A stretch of DNA of 64,000 nucleotides from Merdiplasma sp905207905 (GCA_902475025.1 CABRXX010000008.1:3760-67759), one strand, 5' to 3'. Shown: positions 1-8,702, numbered from the stretch's first letter. Program-made: numbers and translations. Notes: a model not told the origin generated them from the letters alone.

Positions 1-1230
1 CTCCAAAGTTACCTGCTCATAGACGCAGGGAGGATACAAAACGCTCAAAAAACGCCGCACCACCAAATCATAGATTTTCCGCTCTTCATTGGTCATATGT
101 TCCAACTGAACAAACTGCTCTGTGGGAATAATGGCATGATGGTCGCTGACTTTCTTATCATCCACAAAACTGCTGTTTACCTGCAATGGTTTTCGCAGCA
201 GCCCGCCTGCCAGACTGCGATAGGGCCCGACGCTGCAGGCCTTCAGCCGCTCCTTTAACGTAGGAACCACGTCCTTCCCGATATATCGGGAATCCGTTCT
301 GGGATAGGTGAGCACTTTATGATTCTCATAGAGCCGCTGCATAATGTTCAGCGTCTCCTTTGCAGAAAATCCGTATTTCTGATTGGCTTCCCTCTGAAGA
401 GTGGTCAGATCATACAGTCCTGGAGCCTGTTTCGTCTTTTCTTTCCTTACCACCTGCAAAAGCTCCAGCCCTTCTCCCTGCAGCTGCCCTCTGATCTCCT
501 CCAGCCGCTCCTTCTGAAAACTGCGAAGGCTCCTGCTCTTTTCGTCTCTCCAGGCAAACCGGATCCCTGCCGCCTCCGCCGTCAGCCCATAGTATGCCCT
601 TGGCTGAAAATTTTTGATCTCCTGTTCCCTGGATGCAAGAATAGCCAGGGTAGGTGTCTGGACACGGCCGCAGGAGAGCTGGGCATTGTATTTGCAGGTC
701 AGCGCCCGGGTGCCGTTCATACCCACCAGCCAGTCCGCCTCCGCCCTGGCCGCAGCTGCCCGGTACAGATTGTCATAATCATGCCCATTTCTCAACTGCG
801 CGAAGCCTTGTGAGATGGCTTTATCCGTGACAGATGAAATCCAGAGCCTGCGAATCGGCTTTTTGCATTCCGCCTTCTCCAAAATCCACCGGGCTACCAG
901 CTCTCCCTCCCGGCCTGCATCTGTGGCAATGATAATGTCTTTGATATCCTTCCGGTACAACTGCGCCTTCACCTTACGAAACTGAGCTGAGGTCTGACGA
1001 ATCACTACCAGCTTCATTTTTTCCGGCATCATGGGAAGAGATCCCATCTCCCATTTTGCATATTTTCCATCGTATTCTTCCGGATCTGCCAATGTCACCA
1101 GGTGCCCCAGCGCCCAGGTAACCACATACTCTCTTCCTTCCAGGAAGCCTTCCCCCTGTTTCTGACAATGAAGCACCCTGGCAATATCTCTTGCTACCGA
1201 CGGTTTTTCCGCCAACACTAACGATTTCAT
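1..1230 (-). CDS. topB: DNA topoisomerase III, 3' end outside window
   Basis: Type IA topoisomerase that relaxes and decatenates DNA by cutting one strand through a tyrosine link. The N-terminus reads MKSLVLAEKPSVARDIARVL, the typical TopB Toprim start, followed by the acidic Toprim motif DAGREGE. The catalytic tyrosine lies in the motif TYPRTDSRYI near residue 309. The ATG at 1230 follows a GGGAG ribosome binding site. The frame is open to the window edge, giving 410 codons of a family that is usually about 700 residues, so the C-terminal part is missing only because the window ends. The downstream gene on this strand is not visible. Confidence 0.93.
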   Translation of the reverse strand, partial: MKSLVLAEKPSVARDIARVLHCQKQGEGFLEGREYVVTWALGHLVTLADPEEYDGKYAKWEMGSLPMMPEKMKLVVIRQTSAQFRKVKAQLYRKDIKDIIIATDAGREGELVARWILEKAECKKPIRRLWISSVTDKAISQGFAQLRNGHDYDNLYRAAAARAEADWLVGMNGTRALTCKYNAQLSCGRVQTPTLAILASREQEIKNFQPRAYYGLTAEAAGIRFAWRDEKSRSLRSFQKERLEEIRGQLQGEGLELLQVVRKEKTKQAPGLYDLTTLQREANQKYGFSAKETLNIMQRLYENHKVLTYPRTDSRYIGKDVVPTLKERLKACSVGPYRSLAGGLLRKPLQVNSSFVDDKKVSDHHAIIPTEQFVQLEHMTNEERKIYDLVVRRFLSVLYPPCVYEQVTLE

Positions 1231-1249
1231 ACGGTCTCCCTGCTTCCTG

Positions 1250-2041
1250 TTATTCAAAATTTCGATCCAGCCGTTTGGGCAGACCGCTTCCAAGGCGTAC
1301 ACTCTCATCCAATGCCTGAATCATCACCAGCGCAATCCCAACTGCCTCATTAAACCGCCGCATCAGTTCCTCATTGGTCACCCGGCATCCCGGATGATCC
1401 TTTCTCTGAATCATCAGCCCCTTCATCCGGTCAAACTTTCCCGTCAGGCGCATCACGCCATTGATCATGGACTGCTTCACAATACCAGGCGCCCAGAACA
1501 GCCGCCGCACCATCCGCATATACTTCAGGGCGCTTCTCACCTGCTTGGGAGGCACCTTGTTATAGAAAGGAGACACTGCTGCTGCAGTCCCCCAGTCCGT
1601 AGGCACCAGCCGGTGCTGAGGATAGGTAAGATCGTTCTTTCCATCCATACGCATCAGCATTTTCTCAAATTCCTCCTCTATCTCCAGATGCTGGATTCCT
1701 GTCTTTTCGATCATCTCCGTCACATAAGGGTGACATTCACTGTCCAAAATAAAATGGCAGAGAAATCCCAGAAGATAGGCATATTCTCTGCTGGCTGTCC
1801 CTTTTTTTCTCACTACCTTTACCCCATGACGGAAAAAAGGCATGGCCGAAACCTTGTGAAGATGGAACCCATACTGATTGACTCTGTTTTTGTTCCAGGG
1901 ACGGTAAAAGAAAAAGATATCCGGTCCCTGAAGTCCGGTCTGAAAAGCAGCGTAATTGCGGGACACCACCTGTTCCAGTTCTCCCTCCAACTGCTTTGCC
2001 ACGATTTTTCCAAACCGGGTATGCGCATAAATAGCCGGCAT
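1250..2041 (-). CDS. zinc-dependent phospholipase C-like protein
   Basis: A 263-residue protein resembling the zinc-dependent phospholipase C fold family found in many Clostridia. Visible signs are the N-terminus with an early histidine (YAHTRFG), an aspartate in the segment QGPDIFFFY, and the helix CHFILDSECHPYV containing closely spaced His, Asp and His that in this family bind zinc. No signal peptide is visible, unlike the secreted alpha-toxin type, so it is probably cytoplasmic. The substrate is unknown. It ends 19 bp before topB on the same strand and may be cotranscribed with it. The family assignment is from remembered motifs and not from a search. Confidence 0.7.
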   Translation of the reverse strand: MPAIYAHTRFGKIVAKQLEGELEQVVSRNYAAFQTGLQGPDIFFFYRPWNKNRVNQYGFHLHKVSAMPFFRHGVKVVRKKGTASREYAYLLGFLCHFILDSECHPYVTEMIEKTGIQHLEIEEEFEKMLMRMDGKNDLTYPQHRLVPTDWGTAAAVSPFYNKVPPKQVRSALKYMRMVRRLFWAPGIVKQSMINGVMRLTGKFDRMKGLMIQRKDHPGCRVTNEELMRRFNEAVGIALVMIQALDESVRLGSGLPKRLDRNFE

Positions 2042-2225
2042 AACTGCATTCCTCCTATTTCTTCACTTTTTATCATAGTATGATTGCACTGCGATCACTT
2101 TATTCCTCCGGCGCCTTTGCTTCGTTGCTCCGGGCCGGCATCACAACGGTACCTGTATATAAGGGATATTATAGCATATTTTTCTATCCCGGTGAAAAAA
2201 AGATAACGCCGCAGCAAAATCCTGA

Positions 2226-2369
2226 GGAGCATTTTTATTTTATAGAAGGAATTTCCTATAAAAGAAGTCTGCGAGCAGACTTCTCCGCCTGCGGAGCATT
2301 TTTGTTTCATAGGAAGGAATTTCCTAATGAAACAAAAGAACTGCCGCCTTACGATTCTTTGATCGTAAA
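2226..2369. repeat. hairpin-rich intergenic repeat element
   Basis: The 396-bp stretch between the phospholipase-like gene and phoU holds no convincing gene but a chain of palindromes. They are an imperfect one at 2239-2262, a perfect 8-bp stem with 4-nt loop at 2264-2283, a 5-bp stem at 2284-2295, a 7+5-bp stem at 2304-2333, and a 7-bp stem around the sequence TTACGAT...ATCGTAA at about 2349-2369. The unit beginning GGAGCATTTTT occurs twice (2226 and 2294). A related relic lies at 55268-55295 with 25 of 28 bases matching. This looks like a dispersed extragenic element of the host genome; whether it also terminates transcription is unclear. Confidence 0.7.
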
Positions 2370-2437
2370 AGCAGCAGCCTCCATTTCTCCTATTTTTTCT
2401 TAAAACTTTCATATCGGAAACACAATCTCCTCTGTTT

Positions 2438-3082
2438 TTACAGTTTATGTTTCCCGGTGATGGAAAAAATCACCCACTCTGCGATATTGGTAGCATGATC
2501 TCCGATTCGCTCAAAATACTTGGCTGCCATCAAAAGATCCGCCGCCTGCTCTCCGTTGTCTGCATTCTGATGGATCAGATCGATCAGCTCCTTCTTCACC
2601 TTTACAAACAGCTCATCCACCACATCATCCCGGGCAATCACTTCCCTAGCCTGCTCCTGATTCTTGTTCACATAGGCTTCCAGGCTGCTGATGAGCATGA
2701 TCATGGTCTCCTTTGCCATCTGGTCAATGTGCTCCAGCTTTTTCATATAAGGCTGTCCTGCCATAATAATGGCCAGCTCTGAGATATCCACCGCGTGATC
2801 CCCGATTCTCTCCATATCCGTAATCATTTTCAGCGCTGCGGAGATCACCCGCAGATCCTTTGCCACCGGCTGCTGCTGCAGCAGCATTCTCAGACAGAGA
2901 TTCTCTATCTGCTTTTCCTGACGGTCAATAGCGTCATCGCTGTCCATCGCCTTCCTGGCCTTTTTTACATCCTGATGGATCAAAGCTTCCACAGCGGTCT
3001 CTATAGACTGTTCGATCATGGATCCCATATTAATGATTTCTTTATTCAGCTCCTCCAGCTGCTGGTCAAACCGGTTGCGCAT
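2438..3082 (-). CDS. phoU: phosphate transport system regulator PhoU
   Basis: A 214-residue all-helical protein made of two PhoU repeats; each carries the metal-binding motif seen here as MERIGDHAVDISE and FERIGDHATNIAE. In the family it couples PstSCAB transport to the PhoR sensor kinase and represses the Pho response when phosphate is plentiful. The start at 3082 (MRNRFDQQL) follows a GGGAGG site; the upstream in-frame codons overlap pstB and do not look like PhoU. It follows pstB with TGATATG spacing, so the two are translationally linked, and it is the last gene of the pst operon. Confidence 0.95.
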   Translation of the reverse strand: MRNRFDQQLEELNKEIINMGSMIEQSIETAVEALIHQDVKKARKAMDSDDAIDRQEKQIENLCLRMLLQQQPVAKDLRVISAALKMITDMERIGDHAVDISELAIIMAGQPYMKKLEHIDQMAKETMIMLISSLEAYVNKNQEQAREVIARDDVVDELFVKVKKELIDLIHQNADNGEQAADLLMAAKYFERIGDHATNIAEWVIFSITGKHKL

Positions 3083-3083
3083 A

Positions 3084-3833
3084 TCAGCCAAACCTCCCTG
3101 TAATATAATCTTCTGTCCGCTTGTCCTTTGGCATGGAGAACAGTTCCTCCGTATTTCCGGATTCCACCACTTCTCCCAGCAGGAAAAATACCGTCTCATC
3201 GGAGATTCGCACTGCCTGCTGCATATTGTGAGTCACCATCACTATGGTATACTGCTTTTTCAGCTCCAGTGCCAGGTCTTCGATCTTGGAAGTGGAGATG
3301 GGATCCAGGGCGGAGGTAGGCTCGTCCATTAAAAGCACCTCCGGTTGTACGGCCAGAGCCCTTGCGATGCAAAGTCTCTGCTGCTGTCCGCCGGAAAGTC
3401 CCAGGGCGCTCTTTTTCAGCCTGTCCTTTAATTCTTCCCAGATTGCCGCATCCCTCAGAGATTTCTCCACGATCTCATCCAGCTTCGCTTTAGAACGAAC
3501 CCCATGGGTTCTTGGCCCATAGGCAACATTGTCATACACACTCATTGGAAAGGGATTGGGCTTCTGAAATACCATGCCCACCCGCTTCCGCAGCAGATTC
3601 ACATCCATATCCCGATAAATATCCCGACCGTCTAAAAGCACCTGGCCGGTGATCTTGCAGCCCTCCACCAGATCGTTCATCCGGTTCAGCGATTTTAACA
3701 GGGTGGATTTTCCACAGCCGGAAGGGCCGATAAAGGCAGTTATTTTTTTCTCCGGAATCTCCATATTCACACTTTTTAAGGCATGGAAGCTTCCGTAATA
3801 CAAATCTAAATTTTTGATAGATATTTTGCTCAT
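3084..3833 (-). CDS. pstB: phosphate ABC transporter ATPase PstB
   Basis: A 249-residue ATPase that powers high-affinity phosphate import through PstA and PstC. Walker A is GPSGCGKST, the signature is LSGGQQQR, Walker B is VLLMDEPTSALD, and the His switch lies in VMVTHNM. The start MSKISIKNL is preceded by an AGAGGA-type site; the ten in-frame codons upstream lack family similarity. Length is typical for PstB. It sits between pstA and phoU on the same strand. Confidence 0.96.
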   Translation of the reverse strand: MSKISIKNLDLYYGSFHALKSVNMEIPEKKITAFIGPSGCGKSTLLKSLNRMNDLVEGCKITGQVLLDGRDIYRDMDVNLLRKRVGMVFQKPNPFPMSVYDNVAYGPRTHGVRSKAKLDEIVEKSLRDAAIWEELKDRLKKSALGLSGGQQQRLCIARALAVQPEVLLMDEPTSALDPISTSKIEDLALELKKQYTIVMVTHNMQQAVRISDETVFFLLGEVVESGNTEELFSMPKDKRTEDYITGRFG

Positions 3834-3937
3834 ATTCAATCCTTTTCCTCTAGCTTTTTGCACTTCTGTCTTTGGCTGCCTTTTCCATACCGCAGCCCCA
3901 TTTTTCTGGTATTGGACGCTTCTGTCTTTAGCTGCCC

Positions 3938-4882
3938 TTATACCTTTGCCACCTTTTTGGCCAGTTTGGCGGAAAGCCAGTTAATGAGAATCACCACGGC
4001 CAGCAGCACCACGGCTGTGGCGTAAGCCTGATTCACATGCAGCCCTTCATTGGACAAATTATACATATGTACGGCCAGAGTTCTGGTGGAGGAAAACACA
4101 TTTTCCGGTACCTTTGCCACAGATCCTGCCGTATAAATCAGAGCGGCCGTCTCCCCCACGATCCTGCCGATGGCCAGGATCACACCGGAGAGGATCCCGG
4201 GAACTGCGGAGGGAAGCACAATACGAAACACCGTCCGCAGCTTTCCGGCTCCCAATCCGAAACTGCCCTCCCGAAAAGAATCCGGCACAGACATCAGCGC
4301 CTCCTCCGTAGTCCTCAAAATAGTGGGCAGGATCATAATGGACAGGGTAAAGGATCCTGCCAGCAGGGAGAAGCCCCAGTGAAGAGCAGATACGAAAAAT
4401 AACATACCAAACAGACCGTACACAATGGATGGAATCCCGGTAAGGGTTTCTGCGGTGATCCGAATCACCTTTACCAGCTTATTTCCCTTGTTGGCATACT
4501 CCACCAGATACACAGCTGCAAAAATGCCAAAGGGTACCGCAATGATCAGAGCCAGGAAGGCCATCAATACGGTATTGATGATAGACGGGACTACCGAACA
4601 ATTATCAGAGGTATACTCCCAGGCAAACAGATCCGGCGTCAGATAAGGAATCCCTTTTATCAAGATGTAGCCCACCAGGAATACCAGTACCGCTGCCGTA
4701 ATCAGAGCCGATAAAGATACCAGTATTAAAAGCACCAGAGAACCCGGAGTACGCTTGTAGGATTTCAGCCGTTCCCGAAAACTTACCCGATTGATTCCCA
4801 CAATGTTTTCTGCCGGATCCCTCTCCGGACGAATGTCCGGCGTAAGATTCACATTGATTGCAGTGGTTGCATTTCCGTTCAT
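3938..4882 (-). CDS. pstA: phosphate ABC transporter permease PstA
   Basis: A 314-residue inner-membrane permease, one half of the phosphate channel. A cytoplasmic N-terminal tail of about 45 residues precedes six predicted hydrophobic segments. The PstA permease core and coupling region are visible as GIPSIVYGLFG and LRTTEEALMSVPDSFREGSFGLGAGKLRTV, split by family-typical EAA-loop residues. It starts 3 bp after pstC ends and is followed by pstB after a 104-bp spacer without a clear hairpin. The tail is longer than in many PstA proteins, which places it at the longer end of the family. Confidence 0.95.
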   Translation of the reverse strand: MNGNATTAINVNLTPDIRPERDPAENIVGINRVSFRERLKSYKRTPGSLVLLILVSLSALITAAVLVFLVGYILIKGIPYLTPDLFAWEYTSDNCSVVPSIINTVLMAFLALIIAVPFGIFAAVYLVEYANKGNKLVKVIRITAETLTGIPSIVYGLFGMLFFVSALHWGFSLLAGSFTLSIMILPTILRTTEEALMSVPDSFREGSFGLGAGKLRTVFRIVLPSAVPGILSGVILAIGRIVGETAALIYTAGSVAKVPENVFSSTRTLAVHMYNLSNEGLHVNQAYATAVVLLAVVILINWLSAKLAKKVAKV

Positions 4883-4885
4883 AGT

Positions 4886-5758
4886 CTACGCCCTTTCCCC
4901 GCGCATTTTCACAATGGAAAACAGCAGATTAATCAAAAGAATAAATACAAACAGCACCACGCCGGTGGCAATCAGCGCTTCCCGGTGAAGGTCTGTGGCA
5001 TATCCCATCTCCATCACAATGTTGGCAGTCAAAGTGCGGACTCCCTTTAAAATGCTGTCCGGAAGCCTGGGCTGGTTGCCCGCCACCATAATAACTGCCA
5101 TAGTCTCCCCAATGGCCCGGCCCACGCCCAGAATCACCCCGGCCATAATGCCGGATTTTGCAGCCGGAAGCATGGCAGAAAAAACACTGCGCTCATGAGT
5201 GGCTCCCAAGGCCAGGGAACCCTCATAGTAGCTCTCCGGCACTGCCCGAATGGCTGCTTCGGACACACTGATAATGGTAGGCAGAATCATCATACCCAGA
5301 AGGAGCGATGCAGTCAGAATGCTGTTTCCCTTGCCTCCGATGCAGTCCCGGACAAAGGGGACAATGATCACAATCCCAAAAAAGCCGTACACAACAGAGG
5401 GAATGCCTGCCAGCAGATCCACCATAGGCTTAAAGATCTTATAGAGCTTTTCCGGACAAAACTTTGCCAGAAAAACTGCAGTGAGGAAGCCAATGGGCAC
5501 TCCCACCAGAATTGCCCCGGCAGTGACGTAAATACTTCCCACGATCATGGGAAAGATCCCATAGATGTTGTTTCCCGGCTTCCATTTTAATCCAAAAAGA
5601 AATTTCACCGGGCCGATTTCCATAATTGCCGGAACTCCATTTCCAAACAGGAAAATACAAATCAGCGCCACTGCCAGAATGGATACGCAGGCTGCTGCCA
5701 AAAAAACATATTTCATAATGTTTTCCCGATATTTTTTCCAGAAATCTATAACTGCCAT
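4886..5758 (-). CDS. pstC: phosphate ABC transporter permease PstC
   Basis: A 290-residue membrane permease that pairs with PstA. Motifs include GIPSVVYGFFG, then SVSEAAIRAVPESYYEGSLALGATHERS, the EAA-type coupling loop that contacts PstB. Six hydrophobic segments can be picked out starting at about residue 17. The start ATGGCAG at 5758 follows a purine-rich site (GGGAGGAAATGGAAG). A strong inverted repeat lies just upstream (5784-5838), between pstS and this gene, and would lower transcription of the membrane components relative to the binding protein. Confidence 0.95.
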   Translation of the reverse strand: MAVIDFWKKYRENIMKYVFLAAACVSILAVALICIFLFGNGVPAIMEIGPVKFLFGLKWKPGNNIYGIFPMIVGSIYVTAGAILVGVPIGFLTAVFLAKFCPEKLYKIFKPMVDLLAGIPSVVYGFFGIVIIVPFVRDCIGGKGNSILTASLLLGMMILPTIISVSEAAIRAVPESYYEGSLALGATHERSVFSAMLPAAKSGIMAGVILGVGRAIGETMAVIMVAGNQPRLPDSILKGVRTLTANIVMEMGYATDLHREALIATGVVLFVFILLINLLFSIVKMRGERA

Positions 5759-5783
5759 TTACTTCCATTTCCTCCCAAGAGAA

Positions 5784-5838
5784 AGCGCTGCAAAAGGAAG
5801 AAGCCTGTCGGTTTCCTGCCTTCTTGTTTTGCAGCGCT
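5784..5838 (-). terminator. inverted repeat / attenuator between pstS and pstC
   Basis: A 12-bp perfect inverted repeat (AGCGCTGCAAAA with TTTTGCAGCGCT), extended by GAAGAAG/CTTCTT pairs, closes a 55-nt hairpin. In the minus-strand transcript it is followed by TTTCTCTT, a short U-rich tract, about 25 nt before pstC. This fits a leaky terminator or an mRNA-stabilising stem that lets more PstS be made than permease, as is common for binding-protein operons. The rest of the 200-bp pstS-pstC spacer shows no gene. Confidence 0.7.
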
Positions 5839-5958
5839 CCATCTGATGTTCTGGAATTGCAGCCCTTGTCATTCCGCTTCGGCTGCGTCCGTCCAGACTT
5901 TCCAGTTCCGGGATCTCCTGTCGTTTCTTCCAGAAATCCCAAGTTTCTTTCCTGCGGA

Positions 5959-6831
5959 TTACTCAGCCAGTTCTTCCCAGGTGGTTACTTCCCCAGTGTA
6001 AACTGCCAGTACCTGCTCAGAGGTAAGAGCCTCTGTGGGGTTGTCATTGTTCACGATCACGGCGATACCGTCATCTGCAATCTTTGTAGCCACTGCCCCT
6101 GCTTCTGTCTCTGTATCCTTCAGCTCTCTGGATGCCATGCCAATGGTGTAGGTGCCGTCCAGGGCAGAGGTAACGCCTGTGGTGCTGTCCGTACTCTGGA
6201 CTTCCACCTCCGCATTGGGGTTTAACTTGGCATAAGCCTCTGCCAGTTTTTCCATAACCGGATATACGGAAGAGGAACCGCCTACCACAATCTTGCCCTC
6301 AGAACCGTCGGAAGTGAATGCCTCTCCTCCATCCAGTGCAATGTAGCCGCTCTCATTTACCACAGCCTGACCGTCAGCGCTGAGGATGAAATTGATAAAA
6401 TCCTGATCCGCTGCACTCACCTCAGCCCCGGTTACAATGTTAAAAGGTCTTACAATGCCATAGCTTCCGTCCTTTACAGTCTCCACAGAGGGGGCTGCAC
6501 CGTCGATTTCTACTGCCTTGATGGTTTCATCCAGAGAACCCAGGGAAATATATCCAATGGCATATTCATCGTTTGCTACGGAAGTCATCATAACAGAAGT
6601 GCTGTTGGTCACTGCAGCTTCCTCCGTGGTCATATCCACTTTATTTCCCTCTGCATCCTTCTGCTCGATTCCAAACAATTCTACAAAAGCGCCTCTGGTT
6701 CCGGATCCGTCCTCTCTGGACATTACAGAAATCTCTGTGGACGCGTCAAAGTCTGCTGCCATTGCAGTCATACCGGTACAAGCTGCTGTAAAAGCCATAG
6801 CCATCATTACATTCACAAATTTTTTCATCAT
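5959..6831 (-). CDS. pstS: phosphate-binding protein PstS, circularly permuted order
   Basis: A 290-residue secreted phosphate-binding protein, first gene of the pst operon. A signal peptide of about 25 residues ends at TAMA/ADF; a cysteine at about residue 18 is not in a good lipobox. The order of parts is unusual. The phosphate-binding segment SREDGSGTRGAF, normally in the middle or C-terminal half, comes first (about residue 38). It is followed by YAIGYISLGS and FINFILSADGQAVV. The block that normally opens PstS, GGSSSVYPVMEKLAEAY, comes after residue 180 and is followed by DGIAVIVNNDNP. The protein then stops right after TWEELAE. All blocks of the fold are present, so it should be functional. 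Start ATG-ATG follows GAGGAG. Confidence 0.9.
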   Translation of the reverse strand: MMKKFVNVMMAMAFTAACTGMTAMAADFDASTEISVMSREDGSGTRGAFVELFGIEQKDAEGNKVDMTTEEAAVTNSTSVMMTSVANDEYAIGYISLGSLDETIKAVEIDGAAPSVETVKDGSYGIVRPFNIVTGAEVSAADQDFINFILSADGQAVVNESGYIALDGGEAFTSDGSEGKIVVGGSSSVYPVMEKLAEAYAKLNPNAEVEVQSTDSTTGVTSALDGTYTIGMASRELKDTETEAGAVATKIADDGIAVIVNNDNPTEALTSEQVLAVYTGEVTTWEELAE

Positions 6832-6996
6832 CTTATTCTCCTCTTCTTTCCGCCGTCTTCCATACGGCTGCTCTCACCTGGGCGTTTTACAAAATACTGT
6901 TTTGAACTGTATTTCGCAGCACCCTGCTTTGTAATCCATCTGGCCCGCCGGATCTTACTCCGGTTCCGAACCACAGTTACAACAATAAAACCTCCG

Positions 6997-7077
6997 GGTA
7001 AAGTCCAAAACCACTGTTTTGTAAAATCTAAGAAAAAAACAGGTCATATTTTTGCAGAAATGTAAAGCCGTGTAAAG
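6997..7077 (-). promoter_or_regulatory. candidate PhoP/Pho-box repeats upstream of pstS
   Basis: The 577 bp between pstS and the plus-strand hydrolase hold no convincing gene. Within them TGTAAAG occurs at 7061-7067 and again at 7071-7077, exactly 10 bp apart. TGTAAA recurs at 7020-7025 and a variant GTAAAG near 6998-7003. Read on the pst strand these are TTTACA direct repeats, similar to the TTHACA-type direct repeats bound by PhoP in Firmicutes. They lie about 170-250 bp before the pstS start. The assignment is inference: spacing and distance are not ideal and no clear -35/-10 pair was fixed. Confidence 0.4.
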
Positions 7078-7223
7078 TACAGGAAGTATCAAAAGTGGAA
7101 AATACGAAAGTTTCAGAGCTAGAAAATAGAACATACCGGAGATTGCAAAAAGGGAATGGGAAGAAAACTTAAAAACAGATTGACAGAATCCAAAATATCC
7201 TGTATCCTGATTTTCGTTCATCT

Positions 7224-7271
7224 TTTTAACTGTTCATTTTTTTAACTATTTATTTTTTTAACTATTTATTT
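7224..7271. repeat. three tandem copies of a 16-bp AT-rich unit
   Basis: TTTTAACTRTTYATTT is repeated three times head to tail at 7224-7239, 7240-7255 and 7256-7271; copies two and three are identical and copy one differs at two positions. It lies midway between the divergent pstS and hydrolase genes, about 140 bp before the latter. The TTAACT cores sit 16 bp apart, about one and a half helical turns. It could be an array of regulator half-sites or a slippage-prone repeat. Confidence 0.75.
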
Positions 7272-7408
7272 TGTGAACCACTCAAAAGATGAATGCCAGC
7301 ACTTTCTATGACCCTTTTTCAATCCGATCCGCGGAAACCGGGCCATGATCTGTTGGAAGCAGCTTCTATACATTTACTTACTACTATTTTTACAGGAGGA
7401 TTTACCAA

Positions 7409-8662
7409 ATGAAGCAAGATGTGAATGAAAAACCGAATGAGAATGGAGCAAATAAAACAAAAAACAGTTCCGTCGCTTCAAAAAAGAAAAAAAAGATACT
7501 CCCCATCTGCCTTTTGACTCTGCTGGCAGTGGTTGCACTGGGGGCTGGCGGCATCTTCGGCCTGTGGCACAATGAAATTTTATCCGCTGCTTCCATCAAG
7601 CAGCTAAGCGCCTCCAACGATGCGCATCAGGACGGCGCCGTCTACCAGATGAAGGTGTCCGGGGACTACTATTTTGATGATTTCCTGGCTCAGGGTGGAG
7701 CCTCCAATGATGCAGAACTCATTGATTTTGTCACCAAACACATTACCAAAGGGCTCATCGACGTATCCATCAGCGAGAGCGACATTGCCTGCTCTTCCTT
7801 TACCGGGGCTACCTCGGAAGGCCATCGGCTGTTTGCCAGAAATTATGATTTTAAGCAGACTAACACCTGCATCGTGTTCACCAAGCCCGGAAAGGGGCGC
7901 CACGCCTCCGTCTCCACGGCGGATCTTCAGTTTATCGGCATTGACAAAGAAAAGGGTGTCAGCAGCCTGATGGATCGGATAAAAGCCCTGGCAGCCACCT
8001 ATGCTCCCTTAGACGGCATGAACGACGCAGGCGTAAGCTGCGGTATTTACATGACTTATCAGGGGGGAGAGGAAACTGTTCCCACAGATCAGAACACCGA
8101 CAAACCGGATCTTACCTCCACCACTATGCTTCGCATGGTTCTGGATTATGCAGACAGCGTAGAGGAAGCCGTGGAAATGATCTCCCAGTATGACCTCCAT
8201 GATTCCGCCGGAACCTCCTACCACTATATGATCGCAGATTCCACTGGGAAGAGCGCCATCCTGGAGTGGGTCAATGAGACTGACAAAAAAGACAATGACG
8301 GAGGCAAACGAAAACTGGTAGTCACCTACAACGACAGCGATCCTGCCATGGCTTCCAAAGAGTATCAGTGCGTTACCAATTTCATTGTAAATCCCGGCTA
8401 CTATAAATCCGATGAGGAGAAGGCCGGGCTTGACCGCTATGAACTGCTCCACAGCCAGCTTCAGAAAAAAGAAGGGATCTTCACAGACAAGGAGGACGCT
8501 ATGGGACTGCTGGCCCAGGTAGGGCGCCGGAACTGGAACAACGACGATAGCAACGGCTGCACCGTACACAGCGTAGTCTATGACCTCACAGACCGGACCA
8601 TCCTCTGGACCGGAAACGAACATTATGGGGAAGAAGGGTATGTATACGAATTTCAGCTGTAG
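7409..8662 (+). CDS. membrane-anchored Ntn hydrolase (choloylglycine hydrolase / C45-like)
   Basis: A 417-residue linear amide C-N hydrolase. The catalytic block CSSFTGATSEGHRLFARNYD places Cys128, Arg144 and Asp147 at spacings +16 and +19, the same as Cys2, Arg18 and Asp21 of clostridial bile salt hydrolase; DGMNDAGVSCG resembles the next conserved block. Before the nucleophile lie 127 residues: a Lys-rich cytoplasmic start, one membrane segment (about 31-51), and a spacer. The active enzyme therefore needs cleavage just before Cys128, presumably autocatalytic, which could release it from the anchor. Substrate may be a bile salt, N-acyl amide, penicillin or peptide; this cannot be told. Start follows ACAGGAGG. 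Single gene, convergent with the next minus-strand genes. Confidence 0.8.
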   Translation: MKQDVNEKPNENGANKTKNSSVASKKKKKILPICLLTLLAVVALGAGGIFGLWHNEILSAASIKQLSASNDAHQDGAVYQMKVSGDYYFDDFLAQGGASNDAELIDFVTKHITKGLIDVSISESDIACSSFTGATSEGHRLFARNYDFKQTNTCIVFTKPGKGRHASVSTADLQFIGIDKEKGVSSLMDRIKALAATYAPLDGMNDAGVSCGIYMTYQGGEETVPTDQNTDKPDLTSTTMLRMVLDYADSVEEAVEMISQYDLHDSAGTSYHYMIADSTGKSAILEWVNETDKKDNDGGKRKLVVTYNDSDPAMASKEYQCVTNFIVNPGYYKSDEEKAGLDRYELLHSQLQKKEGIFTDKEDAMGLLAQVGRRNWNNDDSNGCTVHSVVYDLTDRTILWTGNEHYGEEGYVYEFQL

Positions 8663-8702
8663 GTTTTGTCCCCACAGCCCCATAAACCAGATGCGCTCTC
8701 CA

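Noticed and set aside
2095..2412. Open frames of about 105 codons on both strands across the hairpin repeat
   Set aside because: They are created by palindromic repeat sequence and show no protein-like pattern or ribosome binding site.
6955..7221. Open frame of 88 codons upstream of pstS on the minus strand
   Set aside because: It covers the probable promoter and Pho-box region and has no site or recognisable motif.
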